The translations under genes and the position numbers were made by a program. This document shows, piece after piece, positions 39,739-48,387 of a stretch of 64,000 nucleotides of DNA. The first letter of the stretch is position 1. Each line of letters begins with the position of its first letter. The notes under the pieces were generated by a model that saw nothing but the letters and a program-made list of their open reading frames with translations, had not been told where the DNA came from and did no database searches. Source of the stretch: Kaistia geumhonensis (GTDB lineage: Bacteria > Pseudomonadota > Alphaproteobacteria > Rhizobiales > Kaistiaceae). The stretch covers positions 806,001-870,000 of the forward strand of contig NZ_JAUSWJ010000001.1 in assembly GCF_030815145.1 (NCBI RefSeq), in the 5' to 3' direction.

Positions 39739-40752
39739 CTACGCGCGTTTCCCGAGTTCCTTCATGCCGCAGCTCTCGCGGATCACGAGTTGCGGCGTCA
39801 GCAGGCGCATGCCGAAGGTCCGCGTGATCTGGCCCTCGACGAGACCGATGAGATGCCGCGTCGCCAGCGTGCCGAGTTCCTCGGTCGGCTGGCTCATGGT
39901 GGTGAGGCGCGGCGTCGAATAGAGGCCTTCCTGGATATTGTCGTAGCCGATGACGGCCATGTCGCGCGGGATCTGCATGCCGCAATCGGTGGCGGCGCGG
40001 ATGACGCTGATGCCGGCGAGATCGAAGGTCGCGAAGAGCGCGGTGGGGCGATCCTCGTCGCCGAGGATGACCTTGGCCAGCTCATAGGTCGAGGCGCGAT
40101 CGAAATCGGCGCTGTGATAGAGCCTCGGCTCCAGCCCCGCCTCGCGCATCGCCTCGATATAGCCCTTGGCGCGCTCGCTCGGCATCTTCGCAGGGCCGCA
40201 GAGCGCCGCGATCCGGCGATGGCCGAGGTCCAGAAGGTGCCGAGTCGCCGTCTTGGCACCGGCGACACCATCGGTCGCGATCAGATAGGCGTTGGGCGCG
40301 TAATTGATACGCCGGTCGAGCAGAACGAAGGGAATGGCGACCTCGGAGGAGAGCGTCATCAGCTCTTCCGAACTCGAGCCGCTGATCAGGAAGAGACCGT
40401 CGACCTGACGGTCGAGGAAGGTGCGGACATAGCGCAGCTCGCGCTGCGCATCCTGCTCGCTGTTGCCGAGAACCAGCGTATAGCCGAGGAGGTCGGCCGA
40501 GTTCTCGATGACGCGCGCCAGCTCGGCATAGAACGGATTGGAGATGTCCGGCACGATGAGGCCAAGCACGCGCGAGCGCTGGCCGCGCAGCGCCTGCGCA
40601 ACGCGGTTCGGCCTGTAGCCGAGCTCGGCAATGGCATCGAGGACGCGCTGGCGCGTTTCGGCCGCCACCGGCCTCGGCCCGTCATTGACGACGTAGCTGA
40701 CGACGGCGGTCGACGTCCCTGCCCTTCTGGCGACGTCCGCGCGCGTGACCAT
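39739..40752 (-). CDS. LacI-family transcriptional regulator
   Basis: 337 residues. The N-terminal helix-turn-helix starts MVTRADVARRAGTSTAVVSYV, with hinge helix residues near 50, and a ribose-binding-like effector domain (about 60-337; GLIVPDISNPFYAEL, DLGHRRIAAL). It leads the minus strand upstream of the arylformamidase-like gene in the opposite sense, and a LacI-type palindrome lies in the nearby divergent gap. It probably represses the nucleoside-uptake locus; the effector could be a base or ribose. That link is inference. Confidence 0.92.
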   Translation of the reverse strand: MVTRADVARRAGTSTAVVSYVVNDGPRPVAAETRQRVLDAIAELGYRPNRVAQALRGQRSRVLGLIVPDISNPFYAELARVIENSADLLGYTLVLGNSEQDAQRELRYVRTFLDRQVDGLFLISGSSSEELMTLSSEVAIPFVLLDRRINYAPNAYLIATDGVAGAKTATRHLLDLGHRRIAALCGPAKMPSERAKGYIEAMREAGLEPRLYHSADFDRASTYELAKVILGDEDRPTALFATFDLAGISVIRAATDCGMQIPRDMAVIGYDNIQEGLYSTPRLTTMSQPTEELGTLATRHLIGLVEGQITRTFGMRLLTPQLVIRESCGMKELGKRA

Positions 40753-40828
40753 TCCCCGCTCCCTGTCGCGTTCTCGTTCCGCCGGTTTGCCGCCGCTCCG
40801 GATGGAGGACGGGTCGAGCGCAGCCCTA

Positions 40829-41710
40829 TCACCAGCAGGCGCGCATGTGATCCATCACCATGCCGAGGAAGGCGCTGTCCGGATCGACGAAGCCCTCGAT
40901 CGCCGTGAAGTGGTCGCAACCGGACTGCGCATGCAGAATGGCGCTGTTTCCGCGCGAACGCCATGCGGCGCCGAAATCCTCGGACTGGCGATGGAATTCC
41001 GCGCTTTCATTGCCACCCCAGCTGATCAGGAGCGGAATGCCACCCTCTGGCACGTTCAGAATCGGGCTGTTGCGGCGAATCTGCTGGCCGGTCAGCTGAA
41101 TCTTCGGCTGCAGCCATGTGTAGGGAAACGGCTCGAGATCGTAGAGGCCGCTGATCGGGCAGCAGCCCTTGATAACATCGGCGGGGAGCATGTAGTCGCC
41201 CACCCAGTCGGTGATCGCCATCATCGCGGTCAGATGGCCGCCGGCCGAATTGCCGGTCACATAGAGCCGCTCGCGGTCGCCGCCGAAGGTCTCGGCGTTC
41301 TTGTAGACCCAGGCGACCGCCGCGCGGCACTGGCGCACGATCTCGTCGATCGTGACCTTCGGGCAGACGTCATAGTCGATGACGACGGTCGTCACGCCGC
41401 GCGCAACGAAGCCTTTGGCGACCCAGACATAGTTCTCCTTCTTCAGGCGGCCGTCGAACCAGTAGCCGCCATGGATGAAGACCACGATCGGCGCGTTCGG
41501 CTCGGCAGCCGGATAAATGTCGAGCTTCTCCATCCGCGTCGGGCCGTAATAGACGTCCGCCGTCCGCTCCAGGACCGCGAGCGCCGCCTTCGCGGTGGCG
41601 ATGCGGCCGGCGATGATCTTCTCGAAGGCCTTGGGGTCCTCGATGCGGATCTCGGGCTTGTATTCCCAGTCGAGTTCTTCCTGGGTTTCGAACGCTCGAT
41701 ATAGCGGCAT
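40829..41710 (-). CDS. Arylformamidase (kynurenine formamidase)-like alpha/beta hydrolase
   Basis: 293 residues from ATG 41710. HGGYWFDG near residue 80 is the oxyanion-hole signature typical of the arylformamidase/KynB-like group, and GNSAGGHLTAMM near residue 150 is the nucleophile elbow. A late SGCDHFTAIE may give the His. Real KynB substrates arise in tryptophan breakdown, but no other kynurenine genes are near; a formamide made from purine or nucleoside catabolism is an alternative. Divergent from the GATase-like gene. Confidence 0.85.
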   Translation of the reverse strand: MPLYRAFETQEELDWEYKPEIRIEDPKAFEKIIAGRIATAKAALAVLERTADVYYGPTRMEKLDIYPAAEPNAPIVVFIHGGYWFDGRLKKENYVWVAKGFVARGVTTVVIDYDVCPKVTIDEIVRQCRAAVAWVYKNAETFGGDRERLYVTGNSAGGHLTAMMAITDWVGDYMLPADVIKGCCPISGLYDLEPFPYTWLQPKIQLTGQQIRRNSPILNVPEGGIPLLISWGGNESAEFHRQSEDFGAAWRSRGNSAILHAQSGCDHFTAIEGFVDPDSAFLGMVMDHMRACW

Positions 41711-41830
41711 GACGGTGCTCGTGCTCTCGCTGGGCGGGGAATGATCGGTAGATCGGATCGACCGGATTCCGCAACACCGCGCCTCCGGCATCGCGGCGGA
41801 CAATCGCTCCGTTCGGCTTGCGAGGCAAAA

Positions 41831-41844
41831 TCTACTCGTGTAGA
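41831..41844. promoter_or_regulatory. LacI-type operator candidate
   Basis: TCTACTCGTGTAGA is a near-perfect even palindrome with a central CG, the hallmark of LacI-family operators (two symmetric mismatches). It lies in the 277-bp divergent gap between the arylformamidase-like and GATase-like genes, next to a LacI regulator gene. Confidence 0.5.
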
Positions 41845-41987
41845 ATGCTCTCCGCACGGCATATTGCGCATTCTCGCAGTTGTCCAGTCCACCAGAGAGC
41901 CGGGACGGTCCTGTCCGATCCGGGGGCGCTGCCGCGCACTCGTGCGGAGGCGGACGAGCGCGCGGCTCCAGAAGAGCGAAGGGCGTC

Positions 41988-42770
41988 ATGAAGGGAAGAA
42001 TTCTCATCGCCGGGGAGACCTGGGTCACGACGGCGATGCACACCAAAGGCTTCGACACCTTCGTCACGACCACGTTTGGCGAGGGCTATTCCTCGTTGAA
42101 GGCGGCGCTGGAGGAGAGCGGCTACGAGGTGGACGTGATCGAGAACCACGTCGCGCCGACACGCTTCCCCGATACGGCGGAGGCTCTCTCCCGTTATTCG
42201 ACGATCATCCTCAGCGATATCGGCGCCAACACGCTGCTGCTGCACCCCAACACTTGGCTGAACGCGCAGAAGTCCGCCAACAAGCTCGATGCGATTGCCG
42301 AATATGTGCGCAACGGCGGCGGGCTGATCATGGTCGGTGGCTATCTGACCTTCACCGGCATCGAGGGGAAGGGCTGCTGGAAGGATACGGCGGTCGAGGC
42401 CTGCCTGCCGGTACGCCTTCAGGCGACCGACGACCGCCGCGAGCATCCCGAAGGCGTCGTCGGCACGATCGTGGAACCTGGCCATCCGGTGATGGCGGGC
42501 ATCGAGGGTCCGCTTCCGGCCCTTCTCGGCTACAACCGCGTGACGCTCGCACCGAATGCCGCGCTCGTCGCCACTGTCGCCGGTGACCCGCTTCTCGCTT
42601 TGACCGAGACCGGCACCGGCCGCGCGGCCGCCTTCATGTCGGATTGCAGCCCGCATTGGTGCCCGACCGACTTTGTGAACTGGCCCGGCTACCGCACGCT
42701 CTGGTCCAATCTCTGCGCCTGGACCGGTCGCCTGCCCTTGGGCGCCGACGCATCCGGTGGGCGCACGTGA
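41988..42770 (+). CDS. GATase1-like protein (PF07090-type)
   Basis: 260 residues, starting MKGRILIAGETWVTT. The fold resembles class I glutamine amidotransferases, with GGGLIMVGGYLTFTG where a nucleophile elbow would stand, but the catalytic Cys is replaced by Tyr, so it should not be a working glutaminase. A PF07090-type assignment is by recalled look. Role in the nucleoside locus unknown. Its stop overlaps the nucleoside hydrolase start as GTGA. Confidence 0.8.
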   Translation: MKGRILIAGETWVTTAMHTKGFDTFVTTTFGEGYSSLKAALEESGYEVDVIENHVAPTRFPDTAEALSRYSTIILSDIGANTLLLHPNTWLNAQKSANKLDAIAEYVRNGGGLIMVGGYLTFTGIEGKGCWKDTAVEACLPVRLQATDDRREHPEGVVGTIVEPGHPVMAGIEGPLPALLGYNRVTLAPNAALVATVAGDPLLALTETGTGRAAAFMSDCSPHWCPTDFVNWPGYRTLWSNLCAWTGRLPLGADASGGRT

Positions 42771-43714
42771 TCGATCTCCTGCATGACTGCGACCCCGGCA
42801 ACGACGATGCCGTCGGCATCCTCGCTGCGCTCGGCCACCCGGCGGTCAATCTCGTCGCGGTGACGACCGGCGCCGGCCATCTCGCGTTCGACCGGACAGC
42901 GGAAAATGCCGCCATCACCGTCGCTGCGGCGCGCCCGAGGACGGTACCGGTCTCGAGGGGCGCCGAGGGGCCGCTACTCAGGGAACGCATGATCGCTCGG
43001 ATCCTCGATTTCGAGAGCGGGCTCGACTCCGACCGGCCGGATCTCGACCGAGTCGCGCTCGACCCGCTGCATTCGGTCGACCAGATCGCCGCCGCCGCGA
43101 GGGCCCATCCGGGGCTCACGATCGTGATGACCGGCCCCTTCACCAATCTCGCGCTCGCGCTCCGCCGCCATCCTCAGGTGAAGGATGGCATCGGCCGCAT
43201 CGTGACGCTCGGTGGGGCTTGGGGTCTCGGCACGAAGACGGCCGCGGCGGAGTGGAACATCCTCTGCGATCCCGAAGCGGCGGCGATCGTCTATGGCTCC
43301 GGCATCCCGGTCACCATGGTGCCTGTCGATGCGAGCGCCACGGTGCCGATCGACGATCCGCTGGTCGCGCGGGTCGCCGCGCTGCCCGGGCCGGCCGCGG
43401 CGCTCGCAGCCGAGTTGCTTGCCTCGCTGCGGACAACGCATCGGCCGGGCGTCTTCGCCCCGGCGGAGATGCCGCTGCACGACCCGTGCGCGATCCTCGC
43501 CGCCGCCGATCCCGCGCTCGTCACGACGGTTCCGGCGCGCGTCGATATCGAGACGACCAGCGGGCTCAACTACGGGCGGACCGTGGTCGACTTTGCCGGC
43601 CGCACCGACAGACCGAACAATTGCGACGTCGTCATCGCCTTCGATGTCGCGGCAACCCAGGACGCGCTGGTCGGCGCGATCGCGGCGCTGTCGCGACTTC
43701 AGCAGGGAGCCTGA
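42767..43714 (+). CDS. Nucleoside hydrolase, second copy
   Basis: 315 residues from GTG 42767. DCDPGNDDA near residue 7 is the DxDxxxDD calcium motif; TAAAEWNILCDPEAAAIVY near residue 155 and HDPCAIL near residue 240 match the family. It is diverged from the copy at 37949. Translationally coupled to the GATase-like gene and upstream of the BMP transporter, so it likely acts on the imported nucleoside. Confidence 0.93.
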   Translation: MIDLLHDCDPGNDDAVGILAALGHPAVNLVAVTTGAGHLAFDRTAENAAITVAAARPRTVPVSRGAEGPLLRERMIARILDFESGLDSDRPDLDRVALDPLHSVDQIAAAARAHPGLTIVMTGPFTNLALALRRHPQVKDGIGRIVTLGGAWGLGTKTAAAEWNILCDPEAAAIVYGSGIPVTMVPVDASATVPIDDPLVARVAALPGPAAALAAELLASLRTTHRPGVFAPAEMPLHDPCAILAAADPALVTTVPARVDIETTSGLNYGRTVVDFAGRTDRPNNCDVVIAFDVAATQDALVGAIAALSRLQQGA

Positions 43715-43723
43715 GGCCGGGCG

Positions 43724-43787
43724 GCCGCGCGCAAGCGCGCGGCATCCGGGCGTTCACCACGAAGACCGCCGGCCTCAAGGCCGGCGG
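43724..43787 (+). repeat. Two hairpins between nucleoside hydrolase and binding protein
   Basis: GCCGCGCGC and GCGCGCGGC (43724-43743), then CCGCCGGCC-TCAA-GGCCGGCGG (43766-43787), both perfect. They may end the GATase/hydrolase transcript or shield the 5' end of the transporter mRNA. No T-tract is present. Confidence 0.5.
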
Positions 43788-43813
43788 CTGAAGACAAAAG
43801 AAGGGAACTCATC

Positions 43814-44824
43814 ATGACTTTGCTATCGAGGGGAATGGCGGGCCTGGCTGCAGGCATCGTCTCGGTGATGCTGCTGGGCGGTGCCGCCCTGGCAGAGGAT
43901 AAGTTCAGCGCCGTCTATGTCATGAGCGACAATCTCGGCGACATGGGCTTCAACGACAATGCCAAGACCGGTTTCGACCGCGCGGCGAAGGACGGCGTCA
44001 AGGTCAAGCTCTTGCAGGCCTCGCCGACCGATCCGCAGCTCTGGCGCCAGAATCTCGAAGCCGTTTCCAATTCCGGCGACTGGAGCGTGATCTTCACCGG
44101 CCCGAACATGCACGACAATCTGGCCGCCGTCGCGCCGCAGCATCCCGAGCAGAAATACGTCTTCTTCGACGACGAGCTCGCGCTGCCGAACGTGCTCTCC
44201 GTCAAATATGCGCAGAACGAGGGCTCCTATCTCGCCGGCGTCCTAGCGGCGATCGCCGCGACCGACAAGACGGACTTCCCGCTCTCCTCGGGCGAACCGA
44301 AGATCGCCGTCGTGGCCGGCATGGACCTGCCCGTCATCCAGGACTTCATCCTCGGCTTCAAGCAGGGCGCGGCGACGATTGCCCCGGATGTCCAGGTACA
44401 GGTGATCTTCATCGGCAACTTCAACGACGCCCAGAAGGCCTATGACCTGACCAAGACCGCGATCGAGAACGGCGCCAACGTCGTCTACAACGTCGCGGGT
44501 CCGGCCGGCCTCGGCATCCTCAAGGGCGCGGCCGACTCGAACAAGTATGCGATCGGCGTCGATTCCGATCAGAACGGCCTGCATCCGAAGAACGTCATCG
44601 CCTCGATGACCAAGCAGATCGGCAACTCGATCTACGATTCGATCGAGCAGATCCGCGCCGGCAAGGCGGAGTTCGGCAAACTTAAGATCTACGGCCTCGC
44701 CAATGAAGGCGTCGGCCTCATCTACAACGACGCCCTCGTTCCGGCCGCCGTCAAGGCGAAGGTCGACGAGGCCAAGGCCAAGGTCGTCGATGGCCAGCTG
44801 AAGGTCGACACCGCCTTCAAATGA
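43814..44824 (+). CDS. BMP-family nucleoside-type ABC substrate-binding protein
   Basis: 336 residues with a signal peptide ending LLGGAALAEDKF. AVYVMSDNLGDMGFNDNAKTGF and GSYLAGVLAAI are typical of the BMP (basic membrane protein, PF02608) group, whose members bind nucleosides such as guanosine or purines. It lies directly before an ATPase and two permeases of the matching type. Ligand specificity cannot be read. Confidence 0.92.
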   Translation: MTLLSRGMAGLAAGIVSVMLLGGAALAEDKFSAVYVMSDNLGDMGFNDNAKTGFDRAAKDGVKVKLLQASPTDPQLWRQNLEAVSNSGDWSVIFTGPNMHDNLAAVAPQHPEQKYVFFDDELALPNVLSVKYAQNEGSYLAGVLAAIAATDKTDFPLSSGEPKIAVVAGMDLPVIQDFILGFKQGAATIAPDVQVQVIFIGNFNDAQKAYDLTKTAIENGANVVYNVAGPAGLGILKGAADSNKYAIGVDSDQNGLHPKNVIASMTKQIGNSIYDSIEQIRAGKAEFGKLKIYGLANEGVGLIYNDALVPAAVKAKVDEAKAKVVDGQLKVDTAFK

Positions 44825-44835
44825 GACGATCCCTT

Positions 44836-44865
44836 TGCGGGGGCGGCCGCCCGGCCGTTCCCGCA
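44836..44865 (+). repeat. Hairpin between binding protein and ATPase
   Basis: A 30-base hairpin: TGCGGG, GG, CGGCCG, then CGGCCG, TT, CCCGCA, fully paired if the two G-U pairs are counted. Such structures after binding-protein genes raise mRNA stability and lower read-through, giving excess binding protein. It lies 11 bp past the stop. Confidence 0.55.
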
Positions 44866-44894
44866 TCCTTTTCGCCCCGCCGGCGGACCAGCGC

Positions 44895-46436
44895 ATGAAC
44901 GAGCACGACGAAATCCTTACCCTGTCGGCGATCGCCAAGAACTTCGGCGACAAGGTCGCGCTGAAGCATGTCGACCTTTCGGTCCGGCGCGGCGCGGTGC
45001 ATGTCATCTGCGGGGAGAACGGCGCCGGCAAGTCGACGCTCATGAACATCCTCGCCGGCATCCATCAGCCGAGCGCCGGCACGATCCAGCTGAACGGCCG
45101 CGCGGTGACCATCCCCGATCCGATCACCGCCAGCCGGCTCGGCATCGGCATGGTCCACCAGCATTTCACGCTCGTGCCGTCGATGACGGTCGCCGAGAAC
45201 ATCTATCTCGGGCGCCACATCCGGAAATACGGCTTCTTCTCCGACCGCAAGGCGATGACCGAGCGGGCCGGGGAACTGATCGAGCGCTTCAATTTCCGCC
45301 TCGACGCGGAGGCGCCGGTGCGCAGCCTATCAGTCGGCCAGCGGCAGCGCGTCGAGATCCTGAAGGCGCTGGCCTTCGACGCGGAGTTGCTGATCCTCGA
45401 CGAGCCGACGGCCGTGCTGACGCCGCCCGAAGTCGACGAACTCATCGGCATCATCGACGGACTGCGGGCCCGCGGCCGGACGATCCTCTTCATCACCCAC
45501 AAGCTGCGCGAGGTGAAAGCCGTCTCCGACGTCGTCACCGTCATCCGGCGCGGCGAGAGCATCTCGACCTATCCGACGGCCACTGTTTCCGAGACCGACA
45601 TCGCCCGCGACATGGTCGGGCGCAACGTCTTCCTGGTCGGCCGCGGCGATAGCGCCGAGCCGCGCCGCTTTGGCGCGCCCGTGCTGTCGCTCGAAGGCGT
45701 CAGCGTCACCAATTCAACCGGGCGCCTGCTGCTTGATGCCGTCTCGCTCGATATCCGCGCCGGCGAGATCGTCGGCATCGCCGGGGTCGACGGCAACGGC
45801 CAGACCGAACTCGCCGAGGCGATCGTCGGGCTGATCGAGACGCAGGCCGGCACGATCACCCTCAACGGGCGCGATATCACGACTGCCTCCGTTCCCGAGC
45901 GTCTGCAGGCCGGCATGGGCTTCGTTCCCGAGGACCGGCTCGATCGCGGCCTCAGCATCACCATGTCGGTGGCGGAGAACCTCGCCGCGACCAACTACAC
46001 ACGCTCCGGGCTCACGCGTTCGGGCCTCGTCGATGTCGCGCGGCGCGATGCCTTTGCGTCAGAGAAGATCGCCGAGTTCGACGTGCGCGGCGCAGCGCCC
46101 GCGACGCCGGCCGGCCAGCTTTCGGGCGGCAACATGCAGAAGCTCGTCATCGCCCGCGAGCTCAACCGCGATCCCGACCTTCTCGTCATCTGCCAGCCGA
46201 CGCGCGGGCTCGATATCGGCGCGGCCGAGTTCATCTATGCGCGGATGATGGCCGCCGCCGATCGCGGCCGCGCCGTCCTCCTGATCTCCTCGGAGCTCTC
46301 CGAGATCTTCGCGCTCTCCGACCGGATCGGCGTCATGTATTCCGGACAGTTGCTCAAGGTGCTCGACCGCAAGGATGCTGACGAGATCGGCGTCGGCCAG
46401 CTCATGAATGGCGGCGTCACGGCGGAGGCTGCGTGA
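44895..46436 (+). CDS. Nucleoside ABC transporter ATPase, fused tandem
   Basis: 513 residues with two ATPase halves. Half 1: GENGAGKST near residue 40, signature LSVGQRQRVEI, Walker B LLILDEPTAVL. Half 2: degenerate Walker A GVDGNGQTEL near residue 285, signature LSGGNMQKLVI and ICQPTRGLDIG, where Glu is replaced by Gln. This asymmetric pattern is usual for the nucleoside/BMP group. ATG 44895 chosen over frames that start in the intergenic hairpin. Confidence 0.93.
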   Translation: MNEHDEILTLSAIAKNFGDKVALKHVDLSVRRGAVHVICGENGAGKSTLMNILAGIHQPSAGTIQLNGRAVTIPDPITASRLGIGMVHQHFTLVPSMTVAENIYLGRHIRKYGFFSDRKAMTERAGELIERFNFRLDAEAPVRSLSVGQRQRVEILKALAFDAELLILDEPTAVLTPPEVDELIGIIDGLRARGRTILFITHKLREVKAVSDVVTVIRRGESISTYPTATVSETDIARDMVGRNVFLVGRGDSAEPRRFGAPVLSLEGVSVTNSTGRLLLDAVSLDIRAGEIVGIAGVDGNGQTELAEAIVGLIETQAGTITLNGRDITTASVPERLQAGMGFVPEDRLDRGLSITMSVAENLAATNYTRSGLTRSGLVDVARRDAFASEKIAEFDVRGAAPATPAGQLSGGNMQKLVIARELNRDPDLLVICQPTRGLDIGAAEFIYARMMAAADRGRAVLLISSELSEIFALSDRIGVMYSGQLLKVLDRKDADEIGVGQLMNGGVTAEAA

Positions 46437-47464
46437 TGGCCGGCGTCTTCATCGACACGCTGAAGGCCGTGCGGGCACCGCTTGCGGCGATCTTGCTGAC
46501 ACTGGCGCTCGGCTTCGTGCTCGTTGCCTGCATCACCGACGACCCGGTCCAGGCCTATCGCGATCTCTTGTTCGCCAATTTCGATTCGGTCGGCAATTTC
46601 GCGCTGTTTCTCAACCGCGCCACACCGCTGCTCCTGATCGCGCTCGGGGTCATCTTCTCGTTCCGGGCCGGCATCTTCAATGTCGGCGGCGAGGGCCAGC
46701 TCTATGCGGGGGCAATCGCGACGACGGTGATCGGTGTCATGCTGGGCGGCCTTTCGCCGGTCATCCTATTCCCGCTCGCCGTCGCGGGCGGCATCCTAGC
46801 CGGCGCGTTCCTCGGCTGGATCCCGGCGACGCTCAAGATCCGCCTCGGCGTCGACGAGGTGGTGACGACGCTGATGCTCAACATCATCGTGCTGCTCTTC
46901 ACCTCCTATCTCTCCAACCAGGTGATCCGCGACACGGCGAGCTATGGCGCGGTCAGCCAGATGCTGCCGGCGTCCATCTGGCTGCCCGATCTGCCGGGCG
47001 TGCGCGGCGCGACGAGCGGCATCATCGTCGCGCTGGTGCTCGCGGGCGTCACCTGGCTGGTGCTCTTCCGCACCGAGTGGGGCGCGCAGCTTCGCGCCTC
47101 GGGCACCAATCTCCGCTTCGCGAAATCCGTGGGCATCCCGGCCGATCGGCGCATCATCACCGCCATGCTGGTAGCGGGCGGGTTCGGCGGGCTCGCCGGC
47201 GCGCTCTATGTGCTCGGCATCGGCCACCGCTTCGAGCAGAACTTCTCGCCCGACTACGGCCTCGTCGGCCTCACCTGCGCGCTGCTGGCACGGGTGCATC
47301 CGATCGGCGCGGTGGCGACCTCGATCTTCTACGCGATGATGATCAACGGCGCCGCCTATATGCAGATCTCGACAGACGTGCCGCGATCGCTTGTCGACCT
47401 CCTGACCGGCCTGCTCGTCCTCCTGATGACCGCGCGGCCAAAGCTGAAGTGGGGGCGGAGCTGA
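46436..47464 (+). CDS. Nucleoside ABC transporter permease 1
   Basis: 342 residues, about nine membrane helices; FRAGIFNVGGEGQLYAGAI near residue 77 is the conserved motif of BMP-type permeases. The ATG at 46436 overlaps the ATPase stop (TGATG); GTG 46433 is an alternative. Forms a heterodimer with the next permease. Confidence 0.92.
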   Translation: MAGVFIDTLKAVRAPLAAILLTLALGFVLVACITDDPVQAYRDLLFANFDSVGNFALFLNRATPLLLIALGVIFSFRAGIFNVGGEGQLYAGAIATTVIGVMLGGLSPVILFPLAVAGGILAGAFLGWIPATLKIRLGVDEVVTTLMLNIIVLLFTSYLSNQVIRDTASYGAVSQMLPASIWLPDLPGVRGATSGIIVALVLAGVTWLVLFRTEWGAQLRASGTNLRFAKSVGIPADRRIITAMLVAGGFGGLAGALYVLGIGHRFEQNFSPDYGLVGLTCALLARVHPIGAVATSIFYAMMINGAAYMQISTDVPRSLVDLLTGLLVLLMTARPKLKWGRS

Positions 47465-47466
47465 CC

Positions 47467-48384
47467 ATGGCCACCACCGCCCTTCTCGCCGCCATCCTCG
47501 AGCAGACCGCGCCGATCCTGCTGGCGGCGCTCGCCGCGATGATCACGCTGCGCGCCAATATCCTGAACGTCGCGGTCGAGGGGATGATGCTCGTCGGCGC
47601 CTTCGTTGCCATCGCGGTCGGTGCAGCGACCGACAGCGCGCCGCTTGCGCTTCTGGCGGCGCTCGTCGCGTCCGTGCTGATGTCGCAGCTGCTGGCGCTC
47701 ATGACCCTCGGCTTCTCGGCCGATTTCATCGTCGCCGGCCTCGGCATCAACCTGCTCGCGGCCGGCGGTAGCCTGTTCGCGCTCGAATGGTTCTACCAGA
47801 GTCCCGGCGGCCTCCGCCCCCTCGCCTTCCCCGATATCTGGCATGTCCCGGCCGGCAGCCTCTCCTTCCTGCCCGTCATCGGCCCGGCGCTCGAAGGACA
47901 GAGCATCATCGTGCTCGCCGCCTTCCTCGCCGTTCCGCTGCTTGCCGTCTTCCTCTACCGGACGCCGCTCGGCGCCTATCTCAGGGCCGCCGGCGAGGAC
48001 GAGCATGCAGCACGGTCGGCCGGCATCGACGTCGCGCGGATGAAGGCGCTGTCGCTGGCCATCAGCGGGCTCCTCGCCGGTCTCGCCGGCGCGCAGCTCT
48101 CGATGGACAAGCTGCATTTCTTCCTGCCCGACATGACGAGCGGGCGCGGCTTCATCGGCCTCGCCGCGACCCTGTTCGGCGGCGGCCAGCCATGGATCAC
48201 GGCGGCAGCCTCGCTTCTGTTCGGTTTTTTCGGTGCCCTTGGCGACCGGCTGCAGGCCTTCTCGATTCCCTCGCAGTTCGTGCTGATGTTGCCCTATCTC
48301 GCCGCGATCATCGGCCTCGCGGTGGCGCGCTGGCGCACGCATCTGCGCAGCCGCCCGGCGAAACTCAACACAAGGCGAGGCTGA
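47467..48384 (+). CDS. Nucleoside ABC transporter permease 2
   Basis: 305 residues, mostly hydrophobic; RANILNVAVEGMMLVGAF near residue 28 parallels the motif in permease 1. The start ATG at 47467 lies 2 bp after the permease 1 stop; longer open frames upstream are out of register with its conserved N-terminus. Confidence 0.92.
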   Translation: MATTALLAAILEQTAPILLAALAAMITLRANILNVAVEGMMLVGAFVAIAVGAATDSAPLALLAALVASVLMSQLLALMTLGFSADFIVAGLGINLLAAGGSLFALEWFYQSPGGLRPLAFPDIWHVPAGSLSFLPVIGPALEGQSIIVLAAFLAVPLLAVFLYRTPLGAYLRAAGEDEHAARSAGIDVARMKALSLAISGLLAGLAGAQLSMDKLHFFLPDMTSGRGFIGLAATLFGGGQPWITAAASLLFGFFGALGDRLQAFSIPSQFVLMLPYLAAIIGLAVARWRTHLRSRPAKLNTRRG

Positions 48385-48387
48385 GGT

